Of a stretch of DNA of 11,020 bases, positions 1 to 6,956 are shown piece after piece. The notes beneath the pieces were generated by a model. That model was not told where the DNA came from and did no database searches. It worked only from the letters and a program-made list of their open reading frames with translations. The DNA lies in contig JAPUJS010000602.1 in NCBI GenBank assembly GCA_027296045.1, positions 1-11,020 on the forward strand. The letters are read 5' to 3'. This DNA comes from a bacterium. GTDB lineage: Bacteria > Latescibacterota > UBA2968. Each line of letters opens with the position of its first letter. The stretch's first letter is position 1. The position numbers were made by a program, and so were the translations under genes.

Positions 1-427
1 AAAAAGCTGTGCCGCGAAGCAAATAATACAGACTCCACAGATAACCCACTGCAAACGGAATATCTTTGCCATTGTTAAACCCATGCCCATAATATCTGGG
101 CGTCAACACCAGAAACAGAGCCGCCAGAAATCCTGCCCTACTTCCTCCCAGCAAACTGCCCAAAAAATAAGCCGCAACCACCCCCAGCAATCCGACCAGC
201 GCATTGCACAGATGACGGGTGTCGTACACGTCAAAAGGCAAAACCTGACCCGCCAGATGGACGACCGTGTCAAGGACACCACCATACAACCAGGTATTCT
301 TATACTCAAAAACCGAGTGGTCCTCAAAACCACTCCAATACCACGTTACAATATCTTCTCCATAAGACATATGGCTGGCTTCGTCGCTGGTAATGCCATA
401 TTGGGGAAAGGTCAGCAATATCACCGT
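1..427. repeat. Diverged direct duplicate, copy 1 (partner at 2779-3205)
   Basis: This stretch aligns without gaps to 2779-3205 at a constant offset of 2778. I counted about 32 differences by eye, so identity is a little above 90%. Both copies encode the same N-terminal part of a GT-C glycosyltransferase on the minus strand. The left limit is the window edge, so the true extent is unknown. On the right, similarity drops abruptly within the first 25 codons of the two genes. Confidence 0.85.
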
Positions 428-496
428 CCCCAAAAACATGATCAAGACAATAAAAGCCCTTTGCCAGACCCTTGACCCGACCTCGACGGAGAGCAT
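1..496 (-). CDS. GT-C (GT39/ArnT-like) membrane glycosyltransferase, N-terminal part, cut by window edge
   Basis: This is the first 165 codons of a membrane glycosyltransferase that runs off the left edge. I chose the ATG at 496-494. It is preceded by GAGGTG and seven T's, the same ribosome-site layout as the paralogue at 818-3265. Visible elements are a hydrophobic first segment (about residues 14-30), then YGITSDE with an Asp-Glu pair at 38-39, the usual place for the acidic catalytic motif in the first outer loop of GT-C enzymes. Next come NTWLYGG, DTRHLCNALVG and PRYYGHGFNNGKDIPFA, all shared with both full-length paralogues. The family transfers sugar from a polyprenyl-phosphate carrier outside the cytoplasm; the acceptor is unknown here. 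By homology the missing part should hold the remaining membrane segments and TPRs. DNA identity to 2779-3205 exceeds 90% by eye, but the first 25 or so codons are much less alike. Whether the gene is intact cannot be seen. Confidence 0.85.
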   Translation of the reverse strand, partial: MLSVEVGSRVWQRAFIVLIMFLGTVILLTFPQYGITSDEASHMSYGEDIVTWYWSGFEDHSVFEYKNTWLYGGVLDTVVHLAGQVLPFDVYDTRHLCNALVGLLGVVAAYFLGSLLGGSRAGFLAALFLVLTPRYYGHGFNNGKDIPFAVGYLWSLYYLLRGTAF

Positions 497-817
497 AAAA
501 AAACACCTCGAAAAAGGCATGCGGAAAGGTACAGCCTTCCCGCACTACCGACCAACTGTCAGCCCAGCCCTTTGCCAAAGCCTGTGGCTAACGGTCCTTT
601 TCTTGTGATAAACACCTGTATAATATAAGACCCATCACAGACAGTGATAGTTTTAGACGGTTTCGAATCCACATTCGCTCCCATGAAATTAGGGAAAGAC
701 AAAACCTCGGACACCTTTTGCCGGGGTTTCGTATGTCAGAAGCTTGACCGTGATTCAGGCCGACTGTATCTGCTTCCGACTGTTTTTTTCCTAAAACCCA
801 ACACGTCTTTCAATAAG
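497..817. other. Intergenic spacer between two GT-C/TPR paralogues, no gene seen
   Basis: This 321-base gap separates the stop of the 815-residue gene from the start of the next minus-strand paralogue. I see no credible coding region. It holds an AT-rich box (618-627) next to a short inverted repeat (634-648), and two direct copies of CCGACTGT (760-767 and 776-783) just before a T-run. I found no convincing intrinsic terminator for the upstream gene. The gap is long enough to hold a promoter for the left-edge gene. Confidence 0.6.
618..648. promoter_or_regulatory. AT-rich box plus inverted repeat, candidate promoter/operator for the left-edge gene
   Basis: ATCAC (634-638) and GTGAT (644-648) form perfect five-base inverted arms around a five-base centre. 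Seven to ten bases away is an AT box that reads TATATT on the minus strand (627-622) and TATAAT on the plus strand (619-624). On the minus strand no good -35 element lies 16-18 bases upstream of TATATT; that space is taken by the inverted repeat. This could suit an activator- or repressor-controlled promoter for the gene starting at 496. It is weak evidence, because such short arms occur by chance. Confidence 0.25.
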
Positions 818-3265
818 TCAATTTTTTTCTACCAACGCCACCGCCTTTTGCCGATTCCGAGTCGCTTTCACATAGCCTGGATCTACTTCCAGCGCCTTCT
901 CAAAAGCCTCCACAGCAGAAGGATAAGACCCCAAAAACAGATAGGCCTGACCCAGTAAATTATACAGACCAGCCTCACCCGGCTTCAGGTCAATGGCCTG
1001 TTGATAGGCTTGTACAGCCTCCGGATATTGTTTTTGATGCATGCGAACCGACCCCAAACTCTGATAGACCTCAAAATGGTCGGGACGCAGCCGGATCGAC
1101 TGTAATAGAGATCGGCTGGCTGTTTCGTAGCTTTTTGTTCCAGCAAGAGCCAGTCCCAGATTGTAGTGTACCAGTCCATCCATCGGTTCCAGGATCACCA
1201 ATTCTCCATAATGTTTGACGGCTTCTCGGTATCGTCCCAATGCATAACAAAGCCTTCCCATCCGTCTTAGAAGTCCGGGATCTCCAGGTTGAATTTGAGT
1301 TGCTCTTTGCAGTGCATCCAGTGCTTCTTCCTGGTTGTTCATCGCTTCATAGACACCCCCCAGATTCACGTATGCTTTAAAAAAATGGGGTGAAAGGTCC
1401 ACCGCTTTTCGAATCCAGGCTGCAGCGGCGCTATAGTTTTTCTCCTCGGCAAAGCCCATGCCCATGTTGTTAAACATGACCCCCGGACCCGAGCTTTGAC
1501 CCGCCATTTGTTCATAATGTGGGAGGGCAAGCTCATAACGCTTCTGGCGCAAATAAATATTGCCGATTCGCAAATGAACCATGCGTAGATCGATGGGACC
1601 CTTCAACGTATCTTTACCGACCATTTGCAGCACGGTTTTATACGCTTCAATCGCAGCGTCCCACGCTTCCGTCTCCCGATAAAAATCCCCCAATCGAAAG
1701 TGCATATAAGGAGAATCGGTAAAAAAAGGGGTCTCTCGATAAACAGAGTCCGGGCGAATAATATACAGGATCGGTACCCCTTTTGCATCGATGGTATGCA
1801 GAATCTCTCCCGGCACTCTTTTGTGAAACTCAAACCGTGTGGAACCAAGATAAAAATCTGCACGTTCCGGCATCTCGCTATACACAAACCGGTTCCCATC
1901 CACCATATATTGAACCCCCGGATACAGACTGCCAATCGTCTTCTTCAACCCCACCGAATCCACCTGTGCCTCAATCCACCGAATCCCCTGCTTAAAACTG
2001 TGATTCCAGTAATCTGTTTCATACTGCAAAGAGGCCTCTTGCACACCCCCTGCAAACAACCGATTGAAATACACCGCTTGATTCGGATGCAAATCCACAA
2101 CATCCCAACAGGTCACCATCAGCATCCCTGCCCACAACACAACCAGACCCCTCTTGAAATATCCCGATAGAATCTGGAAAACCATCGTGTGAAAACCCAA
2201 CGCGCCCAACACAACCAAAGGCGGCACGACAAACAAAAGCTGGCGTATCCCATCATAAAGCGGCGTCCCGGACACCACTGCATACCCCAAAGGAAACACC
2301 CCTCCAAAAAGCAGCAGCACATACTGAAATCCCCGAAGGTTCCAGACAGACTGCCGAAAACCAACCACAAAGAACAAAACCAATCCTGCAAGCACGAATT
2401 CCGGCAAAACCAAAAACAACCACTTGGGTCCATAATACCAGGGAACAACATCGCTGTCCACATAGCGACCTTCGAAAAAACTAAAATGCACTTCTGGAAA
2501 CGATGTAAAAATCTGAATCCCATCCCACAGACCGGAAAGCGGATGGATCTGCAACCACGGCCAGAACAAAAACATAACCCCATAAGCAATTCCACCGGTC
2601 GCAAACGTCGGCCAGATCAATCTCCTGAGCCCTTCTTGAGGACCACACAGATACATCAGTCTGATCCCATAAAAAAGAACCAGATAAGCCATCAGAACCA
2701 CCCCATTTGCACGAACCCCCATCGTCAGTCCAATCGCCAACCCGGTCTTCCAGATCAAGTGCCGGGGCACCTTCGGCAAAAAAGCTGTGCTGCGAAGCAG
2801 ACAATAAAGACTCCACAGATAACCCACTGCAAACGGGATATCTTTGCCATTGTTAAACCCATGCCCATAATACCTGGGTGTCAACACCAGAAACAGAGCC
2901 GCCAGAAATCCTGCCCTATTTCCTCCCAGTAAACTGCCCAGAAAATACGCAGCAACCACCCCCAGCAATCCGACCAGCGCATTGCACAGATGACGGGTGT
3001 CATACACGTCAAAAGGCAAAACGTGACCTGCCAGATGAGCGACCGTGTCAAAGGCGCCACCATACAACCAGGTATTCTTATACTCAAAAACCGAGTGGTC
3101 CTCAAAACCACTCCAATACCACGTTACGATATCTTCGCCATAAGACACATGGAGGGCTTCATCGCTGGTCACGCCATATTGGGTAAAAGTCAGCAAAATC
3201 ACCGCCCCCAAAACCGCGATCAGCCCATAAAAGACACATTTCCAAATCTCGACTTTGTCAGGCAT
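818..3265 (-). CDS. GT-C (GT39/ArnT-like) membrane glycosyltransferase with C-terminal TPR array
   Basis: This 815-residue protein fuses a polytopic glycosyltransferase to tetratricopeptide repeats. I place about 11 membrane segments between residues 11 and 391. The loop after the first carries SDE (34-36), the likely acidic catalytic pair of GT-C enzymes that use polyprenyl-phosphate sugars. PRYYGHGFNNGKDIPFA (130-146) and HPNQAVYFNRLFAGG (393-407) resemble conserved GT39-type signatures. Residues 392-515 form a soluble linker domain. From about 521 come eight TPR-like units; the last six start near 596, 630, 664, 698, 732 and 766, an exact 34-residue period. With 11 segments and the N-terminus inside, the TPRs face outside the cytoplasm. 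The ATG at 3265-3263 follows TAAGGTG with an eight-base spacer. The gene lies 84 bases after the Mo-hydroxylase operon, beyond a strong hairpin. Sugar and acceptor are unknown; protein O-glycosylation is my inference. Confidence 0.88.
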   Translation of the reverse strand: MPDKVEIWKCVFYGLIAVLGAVILLTFTQYGVTSDEALHVSYGEDIVTWYWSGFEDHSVFEYKNTWLYGGAFDTVAHLAGHVLPFDVYDTRHLCNALVGLLGVVAAYFLGSLLGGNRAGFLAALFLVLTPRYYGHGFNNGKDIPFAVGYLWSLYCLLRSTAFLPKVPRHLIWKTGLAIGLTMGVRANGVVLMAYLVLFYGIRLMYLCGPQEGLRRLIWPTFATGGIAYGVMFLFWPWLQIHPLSGLWDGIQIFTSFPEVHFSFFEGRYVDSDVVPWYYGPKWLFLVLPEFVLAGLVLFFVVGFRQSVWNLRGFQYVLLLFGGVFPLGYAVVSGTPLYDGIRQLLFVVPPLVVLGALGFHTMVFQILSGYFKRGLVVLWAGMLMVTCWDVVDLHPNQAVYFNRLFAGGVQEASLQYETDYWNHSFKQGIRWIEAQVDSVGLKKTIGSLYPGVQYMVDGNRFVYSEMPERADFYLGSTRFEFHKRVPGEILHTIDAKGVPILYIIRPDSVYRETPFFTDSPYMHFRLGDFYRETEAWDAAIEAYKTVLQMVGKDTLKGPIDLRMVHLRIGNIYLRQKRYELALPHYEQMAGQSSGPGVMFNNMGMGFAEEKNYSAAAAWIRKAVDLSPHFFKAYVNLGGVYEAMNNQEEALDALQRATQIQPGDPGLLRRMGRLCYALGRYREAVKHYGELVILEPMDGLVHYNLGLALAGTKSYETASRSLLQSIRLRPDHFEVYQSLGSVRMHQKQYPEAVQAYQQAIDLKPGEAGLYNLLGQAYLFLGSYPSAVEAFEKALEVDPGYVKATRNRQKAVALVEKN
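2779..3205. repeat. Diverged direct duplicate, copy 2 (partner at 1-427)
   Basis: This is the partner of the stretch at the left edge, over 90% identical and gap-free by eye, within the 5' part of the 815-residue gene. The third paralogue (7133-9310) is much more diverged over the same part of the protein. The pair therefore reflects a later duplication, or gene conversion, confined to the two left copies. Confidence 0.85.
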
Positions 3266-3291
3266 TCAAAAAACACCTTATCAAGAAATGC

Positions 3292-3324
3292 AGAAGCCCC
3301 GGGGGACCCTCTCCCGGGGCTTCT
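3292..3324 (-). terminator. Perfect 12-bp hairpin after the Mo-hydroxylase operon, likely terminator or attenuator
   Basis: The arms AGAAGCCCCGGG (3292-3303) and CCCGGGGCTTCT (3313-3324) pair perfectly around a nine-base loop. The hairpin begins 25 bases after the stop of the 2Fe-2S subunit gene in the minus direction. On that strand the stem is followed by GCATTTCTTG, which is T-rich but not a clean T-run. It may therefore terminate only part of the transcripts, or protect the operon mRNA 3' end. In the plus direction no T-run follows. Only 26 bases separate it from the next minus-strand start codon. Confidence 0.7.
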
Positions 3325-3349
3325 AGACCACCCATTTTCGAATTCATAC

Positions 3350-3859
3350 CTACGCGGCTCGTGTCTGCTTCTTCCGTGCCTTCCGCCCCTTCTGCTGGCG
3401 TACCTCCCGAGCCGCCTTTTTCACCGCCTCCACAATCTTCGTATACCCCGTACACCGACAAAGATTACCCGCCAGCGCAGCCCGAATTTCGTCCTCTTTG
3501 GGATTGGGGTTCCGATTCAAAAGGGCCACACTCGACATAATAAATCCGGGCGTGCAAAATCCACACTGGAAACCCAATAAATCGATCATCGCCTTCTGAA
3601 TCGGATGCAAGGTCCCGTTTGCCACTCCCTCAACCGTTGCCACCTCTCGCCCTTGGGCCTGCACCGCAAGCACCAGACACGACGTAACGGGTTTTCCATC
3701 CAGAAGCACTGTACAAGCACCACAATCGCCCGTGCTGCACCCCTCTTTGGTCCCGGTCAACTGAAGCTGATCTCGCAACACCGCCAGGAGAGTTTTGCGG
3801 GGCTCAACGAGCACCTCCTGCACCTGGCCGTTCACCGTCAACTGAATCGGCTGTTTCAT
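3350..3859 (-). CDS. Molybdenum hydroxylase 2Fe-2S subunit (CoxS/XdhC-type small subunit)
   Basis: This 169-residue iron-sulphur subunit passes electrons from the molybdenum site to FAD in xanthine dehydrogenase-superfamily enzymes. All eight cysteine ligands are present. C41, C46, C49 and C61 form the plant-ferredoxin-type N-terminal cluster (CSTGDCGAC). C99, C102, C134 and C136 form the second cluster (CGFC and CRC). The core has the normal family length. It is followed by a strongly basic tail (about residues 151-169, rich in Arg, Lys and Gln) that is not needed for cluster binding. The ATG at 3859-3857 overlaps the TGA of the FAD subunit gene as ATGA, and AAAAGGAGGG lies just upstream (3865-3874). 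This indicates translational coupling. It is the last gene of the operon, and a strong hairpin follows. Family assignment is very secure; the enzyme's substrate is not known. Confidence 0.96.
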   Translation of the reverse strand: MKQPIQLTVNGQVQEVLVEPRKTLLAVLRDQLQLTGTKEGCSTGDCGACTVLLDGKPVTSCLVLAVQAQGREVATVEGVANGTLHPIQKAMIDLLGFQCGFCTPGFIMSSVALLNRNPNPKEDEIRAALAGNLCRCTGYTKIVEAVKKAAREVRQQKGRKARKKQTRAA

Positions 3860-4752
3860 GCAGCCCTCCTTTTTGACCGTGTTTTGGACATCGCATCTTC
3901 CCAGGCCGCCGTCACCATCCGTTTTGTCAACACCCGAACCAACTCCCGCCGAAAGTCCGCCGAAGCCCGTACATCGCTGATGGGACGCGCCTCTCCGGAT
4001 GCAACCTCTGCAGCCTTGGCAATCAATTCTTCACTCAGCCGCTGACCCCGCAACATCCGCTCTGCCTTTTTCGCCCGAATCGGCGTTGGTGCCACAGCCC
4101 CCATCACAATCCGGGCAGCCTGGCAAGCACCCGTCCGGGCAGCCAGCGTCACGGACGCTCCCACCCCCACCACGGCAATATCCATCGCCCCTCGGGGGGT
4201 GTGCCGCACAAAAGCCGAACCCGTTCGGGCAGCCGGAACCGGCACCTGAATCCCGGTCACGAATTCGCCTTGTTGAAGCGCCGTCTGTCCCGGCCCGGTC
4301 ATGAAATTTTCCACCTGCATCGACCGGCGCCCCTTGGGTCCGGCAATCCGAACTTTCGCGCCTAAAGCAATCAACCCGGGTGCCACATCGGCCGACGGGG
4401 CGGCATTGCACACATTGCCCACCACCGTTGCCAGATTCCGAATCTGAATCGATCCCACCACCGACGCGCCCTGGGCAAACCCTGCATACGTCTTCCAGGC
4501 CGCCTGCGAAAGTTCCACCTGCCGCATGGTCACTGCCGGCCCAATCGTCAAACCGCGCTTTCGATCAATCGTCAGCGCATCGGCCCCGGAAAGCCGTCCC
4601 ACATCCAGAATCACATCGGGGGTGCGAACCCGCAATTTCATATGCACCAGCAAATCCGTGCCTCCGGCCAGCACCTTTGCGTCCGGGTATTTGGCCAAAA
4701 TATCTACGGCCTCCCGAATGGTCGTGGGTGCGAAATAATCAAAACTTTTCAA
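3856..4752 (-). CDS. Molybdenum hydroxylase FAD-binding subunit (CoxM-type medium subunit)
   Basis: This 298-residue flavoprotein subunit accepts electrons from the iron-sulphur subunit and passes them to the final acceptor. The two FAD-contacting motifs of the family are clear: AGGTDLL at 29-35, and QIRNLATVVGN at 103-113 followed by NAAPSAD. Length is normal. The start is a TTG (4752-4750). The first in-frame ATG, at residue 38, would remove the first FAD motif, and GAGGGGG sits seven bases before the TTG. The gene lies 14 bases after the large subunit stop, and its own stop overlaps the small subunit start. The C-terminus ends in a short basic stretch, KTRSKRRAA, resembling the longer basic tail of the small subunit. 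NADH-, quinone- or other acceptor use cannot be told from the sequence. Confidence 0.95.
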   Translation of the reverse strand: MKSFDYFAPTTIREAVDILAKYPDAKVLAGGTDLLVHMKLRVRTPDVILDVGRLSGADALTIDRKRGLTIGPAVTMRQVELSQAAWKTYAGFAQGASVVGSIQIRNLATVVGNVCNAAPSADVAPGLIALGAKVRIAGPKGRRSMQVENFMTGPGQTALQQGEFVTGIQVPVPAARTGSAFVRHTPRGAMDIAVVGVGASVTLAARTGACQAARIVMGAVAPTPIRAKKAERMLRGQRLSEELIAKAAEVASGEARPISDVRASADFRRELVRVLTKRMVTAAWEDAMSKTRSKRRAA

Positions 4753-4759
4753 AACAAAT

Positions 4760-4766
4760 CCCCCTC
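4760..4766 (-). promoter_or_regulatory. Ribosome binding site supporting a TTG start
   Basis: GAGGGGG on the minus strand abuts the TAA of the large subunit gene (4769-4767) and lies seven bases upstream of the TTG at 4752-4750. It supports the non-ATG start of the FAD subunit. A weak initiation codon here may tune the ratio of FAD subunit to large subunit; that last point is inference. Confidence 0.65.
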
Positions 4767-6956
4767 TTATCGATTGTTTGAATCCGCATCTTTAAGTGCC
4801 GCCACGACCCGCTCGGGTGTGGTAGGCACCTCCGTCACCCGGGCACCTACCGCACTGTAAATCGCATTGGCCACTGCCGCCCCACCCGGAATGATGGGTG
4901 GTTCTCCCACGCCCTTACTTCCATACGGCCCGTGTTCACAGGGTTCTTCTACAATCACGGTCTGAATATCCGGCACATCCAGCGCCGTCGGAATCGCATA
5001 GTCCAGCAAATTCGGATTGAGCACCCGGCCCTGATCGTCATACTGAATCCCTTCCATCAGGCCAAACCCAACCGACTGAACCGCCCCACCCTGAATCTGC
5101 CCTTCCACCAGCATCGGATTCAGTGCCCGGCCCACATCCTGGGCGGCCACCAGATCAATGAGTTTCACCCGCCCGGTCTCCGGGTCCACTTCCACAGTCG
5201 CAATATTGACCGAAAACGAAGGGTGGCTCTTCAAACTGCCCAAAGACGCCCGCCCCGTAATTGGCCCTGCGGCAGAACCAATCGCCGCTTCGGCCAGCTC
5301 GGCCAGACTCACCGACTGACCCGGCGACCCCTTCACCCGGATCACCTCGTCTGCCAGAACCAGATCCTCTACAGACGCTTCCAGGTGTGCTGCTGCCCGC
5401 TTCAACACCTCCTCCCGGGTATTCTCTGCAGCTTCCCGGGCAACCGTGCTGGCACTATAGGCCGCCTTGCTGCCGGCACTCAAAGACGTGTAGGCCACCG
5501 TATCCGTATCCCCCAGCGTCACCGTCACCTTCTCGACCGGCACGTCCAGCTCTTCGGCCACTACCTGCGCCATCACCGTGTGCACCCCTGTGATGTCCGC
5601 CTGCCCTGTCAACACCGTCACCGACCCATCCCCCCGCATCGTAATATCTGCATGGGTCGGCCCCGATCCGTTCTGCCATTCTCCACATGCAATCCCCATC
5701 CCCTGGTTGCGTTTCAACCGACGGCGACCCCAACGTGCCTTCTCCGCCGTCTGCCGGATTGTATCTTTCAACCAGTCGTGATCCATTCCCGGTTGCTCGC
5801 CTTTGCCAATCGCATTTTTCAACCGGAATTCAATCGGATCCATCCCCAGTTTGTGCGCCACCATATCGATGTTCGATTCCCTGGCAAGCGCCGTCTGCGG
5901 TGCACCCGGCGCCCGATAGGCCCCCGGCACGGGCTTGTTGGTACGCACCGAAAACGCCTCAATCCGCACATTCGGCACTTTGTAAAGCCCCAGCAATCGA
6001 CGTGCATTCCCACTCCGACCTTCAATCCCCCCGTCCCACACAATCTGGCCTTCCACAGCCATCAGCGTCCCATCCTTCCGGGCCCCTGTCTTCAACCGAA
6101 TCCAGCATCCGGGCGCCGGGCGACCGTCCATAAAAACTTCCTCTCGATTGATCGTCACCTTCACAGGCTGCCCCGTCCGCAACGCCAACACCGCAGCAGG
6201 GCCTTCCACATTCACCCGGTTTTTGGCCCCAAAACCACCCCCCATCTCCTGCAAAATTACCCGAACCTGACTTTGCGGAATACCCAATGCCTCGGCCAGC
6301 CCGTCCCGGATTCCAAACATGCCCTGAGAGGAAGTCCAGACCGTGAGCCGCCCATTGGCCTCCACCCGAGCCGTGGCCGCATTCGGCTCCAGATAGGTCT
6401 GATGAAACATCGGCACCCGATATTCATACTCCACCACCGCATCCGACTCGGCAAACCCTTTTTCTACATCGCCCGTTTCGGTCACCGCGTGCGACGTGAC
6501 ATTGGGCAGCCGTTTGCCGTTCACCACCTGGGAAGACGCCCCCAATTGCGCTTCCGGAGCATCGGGTGCCAGCCCCATCAACGGATCCACCACCGCAGGC
6601 AGCACCTCGTAATCCACCTGGATCAATTCAAGCGCGTCTTCGGCAATATCCGGGTCCGTAGCCGCCACTGCCCCCACCTTTTGTCCGTGATAGCACACTT
6701 CATCTCCCGCAAAAAAACCCGTATCCGGTACATCCTGTCCCGTCACCACATCCACCACACCGGGAAGCGCCAATGCCTTCGAGACATCGATTTTCAGAAT
6801 CCGGGCATGGCCGTGAGGACTGCGCAAAATCCGGCCATAAAGCATCCCCGGCACCTGAACGTCGTCGGCATAGCCAATCCTGCCGGTGACAATATCGGGG
6901 CCGTTGAGCCGAGAAGTACGCTTGCCAACCGTCTTGAGTTCATCTGTTTGTGCCAT
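4767..6956 (-). CDS. Molybdenum hydroxylase large subunit (xanthine dehydrogenase superfamily, Mo-cofactor binding)
   Basis: This 729-residue catalytic subunit hydroxylates an aldehyde, purine, heteroaromatic or related substrate at a molybdopterin site using water. Key motifs are GGGFGAK (239-245), the active-site loop AYRAPGAPQ (346-354) and GSKGVGEPP (679-687), with E685 as the likely catalytic glutamate. DTD (483-485) followed by SAGSKAAYS is typical of the second cofactor-binding region. The loop is neither AYRCSFR (form I CO dehydrogenase) nor AYRGAGR (form II), so CO oxidation is unlikely. Where many relatives have GQG around residues 455-460, this protein has DITGVHT. There is no signal peptide; the enzyme should be cytoplasmic or loosely membrane-attached. 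ATG 6956-6954 follows an excellent AAGGAGGAGG site (6960-6969). It is the first gene of a three-gene operon. No maturation gene (xdhC/coxF-like) is in view, so the substrate remains open. Confidence 0.95.
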   Translation of the reverse strand: MAQTDELKTVGKRTSRLNGPDIVTGRIGYADDVQVPGMLYGRILRSPHGHARILKIDVSKALALPGVVDVVTGQDVPDTGFFAGDEVCYHGQKVGAVAATDPDIAEDALELIQVDYEVLPAVVDPLMGLAPDAPEAQLGASSQVVNGKRLPNVTSHAVTETGDVEKGFAESDAVVEYEYRVPMFHQTYLEPNAATARVEANGRLTVWTSSQGMFGIRDGLAEALGIPQSQVRVILQEMGGGFGAKNRVNVEGPAAVLALRTGQPVKVTINREEVFMDGRPAPGCWIRLKTGARKDGTLMAVEGQIVWDGGIEGRSGNARRLLGLYKVPNVRIEAFSVRTNKPVPGAYRAPGAPQTALARESNIDMVAHKLGMDPIEFRLKNAIGKGEQPGMDHDWLKDTIRQTAEKARWGRRRLKRNQGMGIACGEWQNGSGPTHADITMRGDGSVTVLTGQADITGVHTVMAQVVAEELDVPVEKVTVTLGDTDTVAYTSLSAGSKAAYSASTVAREAAENTREEVLKRAAAHLEASVEDLVLADEVIRVKGSPGQSVSLAELAEAAIGSAAGPITGRASLGSLKSHPSFSVNIATVEVDPETGRVKLIDLVAAQDVGRALNPMLVEGQIQGGAVQSVGFGLMEGIQYDDQGRVLNPNLLDYAIPTALDVPDIQTVIVEEPCEHGPYGSKGVGEPPIIPGGAAVANAIYSAVGARVTEVPTTPERVVAALKDADSNNR

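Noticed and set aside
103..333. A minus-strand frame rich in Cys, Trp and Leu, repeated at 2881-3111
   Set aside because: Its recurrence looked like a conserved small protein. It is only the shifted frame of the duplicated glycosyltransferase DNA, in both places.
619..624. A plus-strand TATAAT as a promoter into the spacer
   Set aside because: The only -35-like element (TTGTGA, 603-608) is just 10 bases away, and no plus-strand gene follows.
760..783. Two direct copies of CCGACTGT before a T-run, considered as a terminator or target-site duplication
   Set aside because: The copies are direct rather than inverted, so they form no hairpin, and no mobile element lies between them.
644..958. 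A plus-strand open frame of 104 codons spanning the spacer and the end of the 815-residue gene
   Set aside because: It starts at a GTG without a ribosome site, its second half is antisense to the TPR region, and no family is recognisable.
2189..2932. A 247-codon plus-strand open frame opposite the 815-residue glycosyltransferase gene
   Set aside because: Antisense to conserved membrane-domain sequence. It is rich in Gln, His, Pro, Lys and Asn with no domain, and similar frames (1625-2170, 7973-8953) occur opposite the same kind of sequence, so it is a composition artefact.
4767..6956. Assignment of the Mo-hydroxylase operon as aerobic CO dehydrogenase (coxLMS)
   Set aside because: The active-site loop lacks the AYRCSFR and AYRGAGR signatures, so only superfamily membership is claimed.
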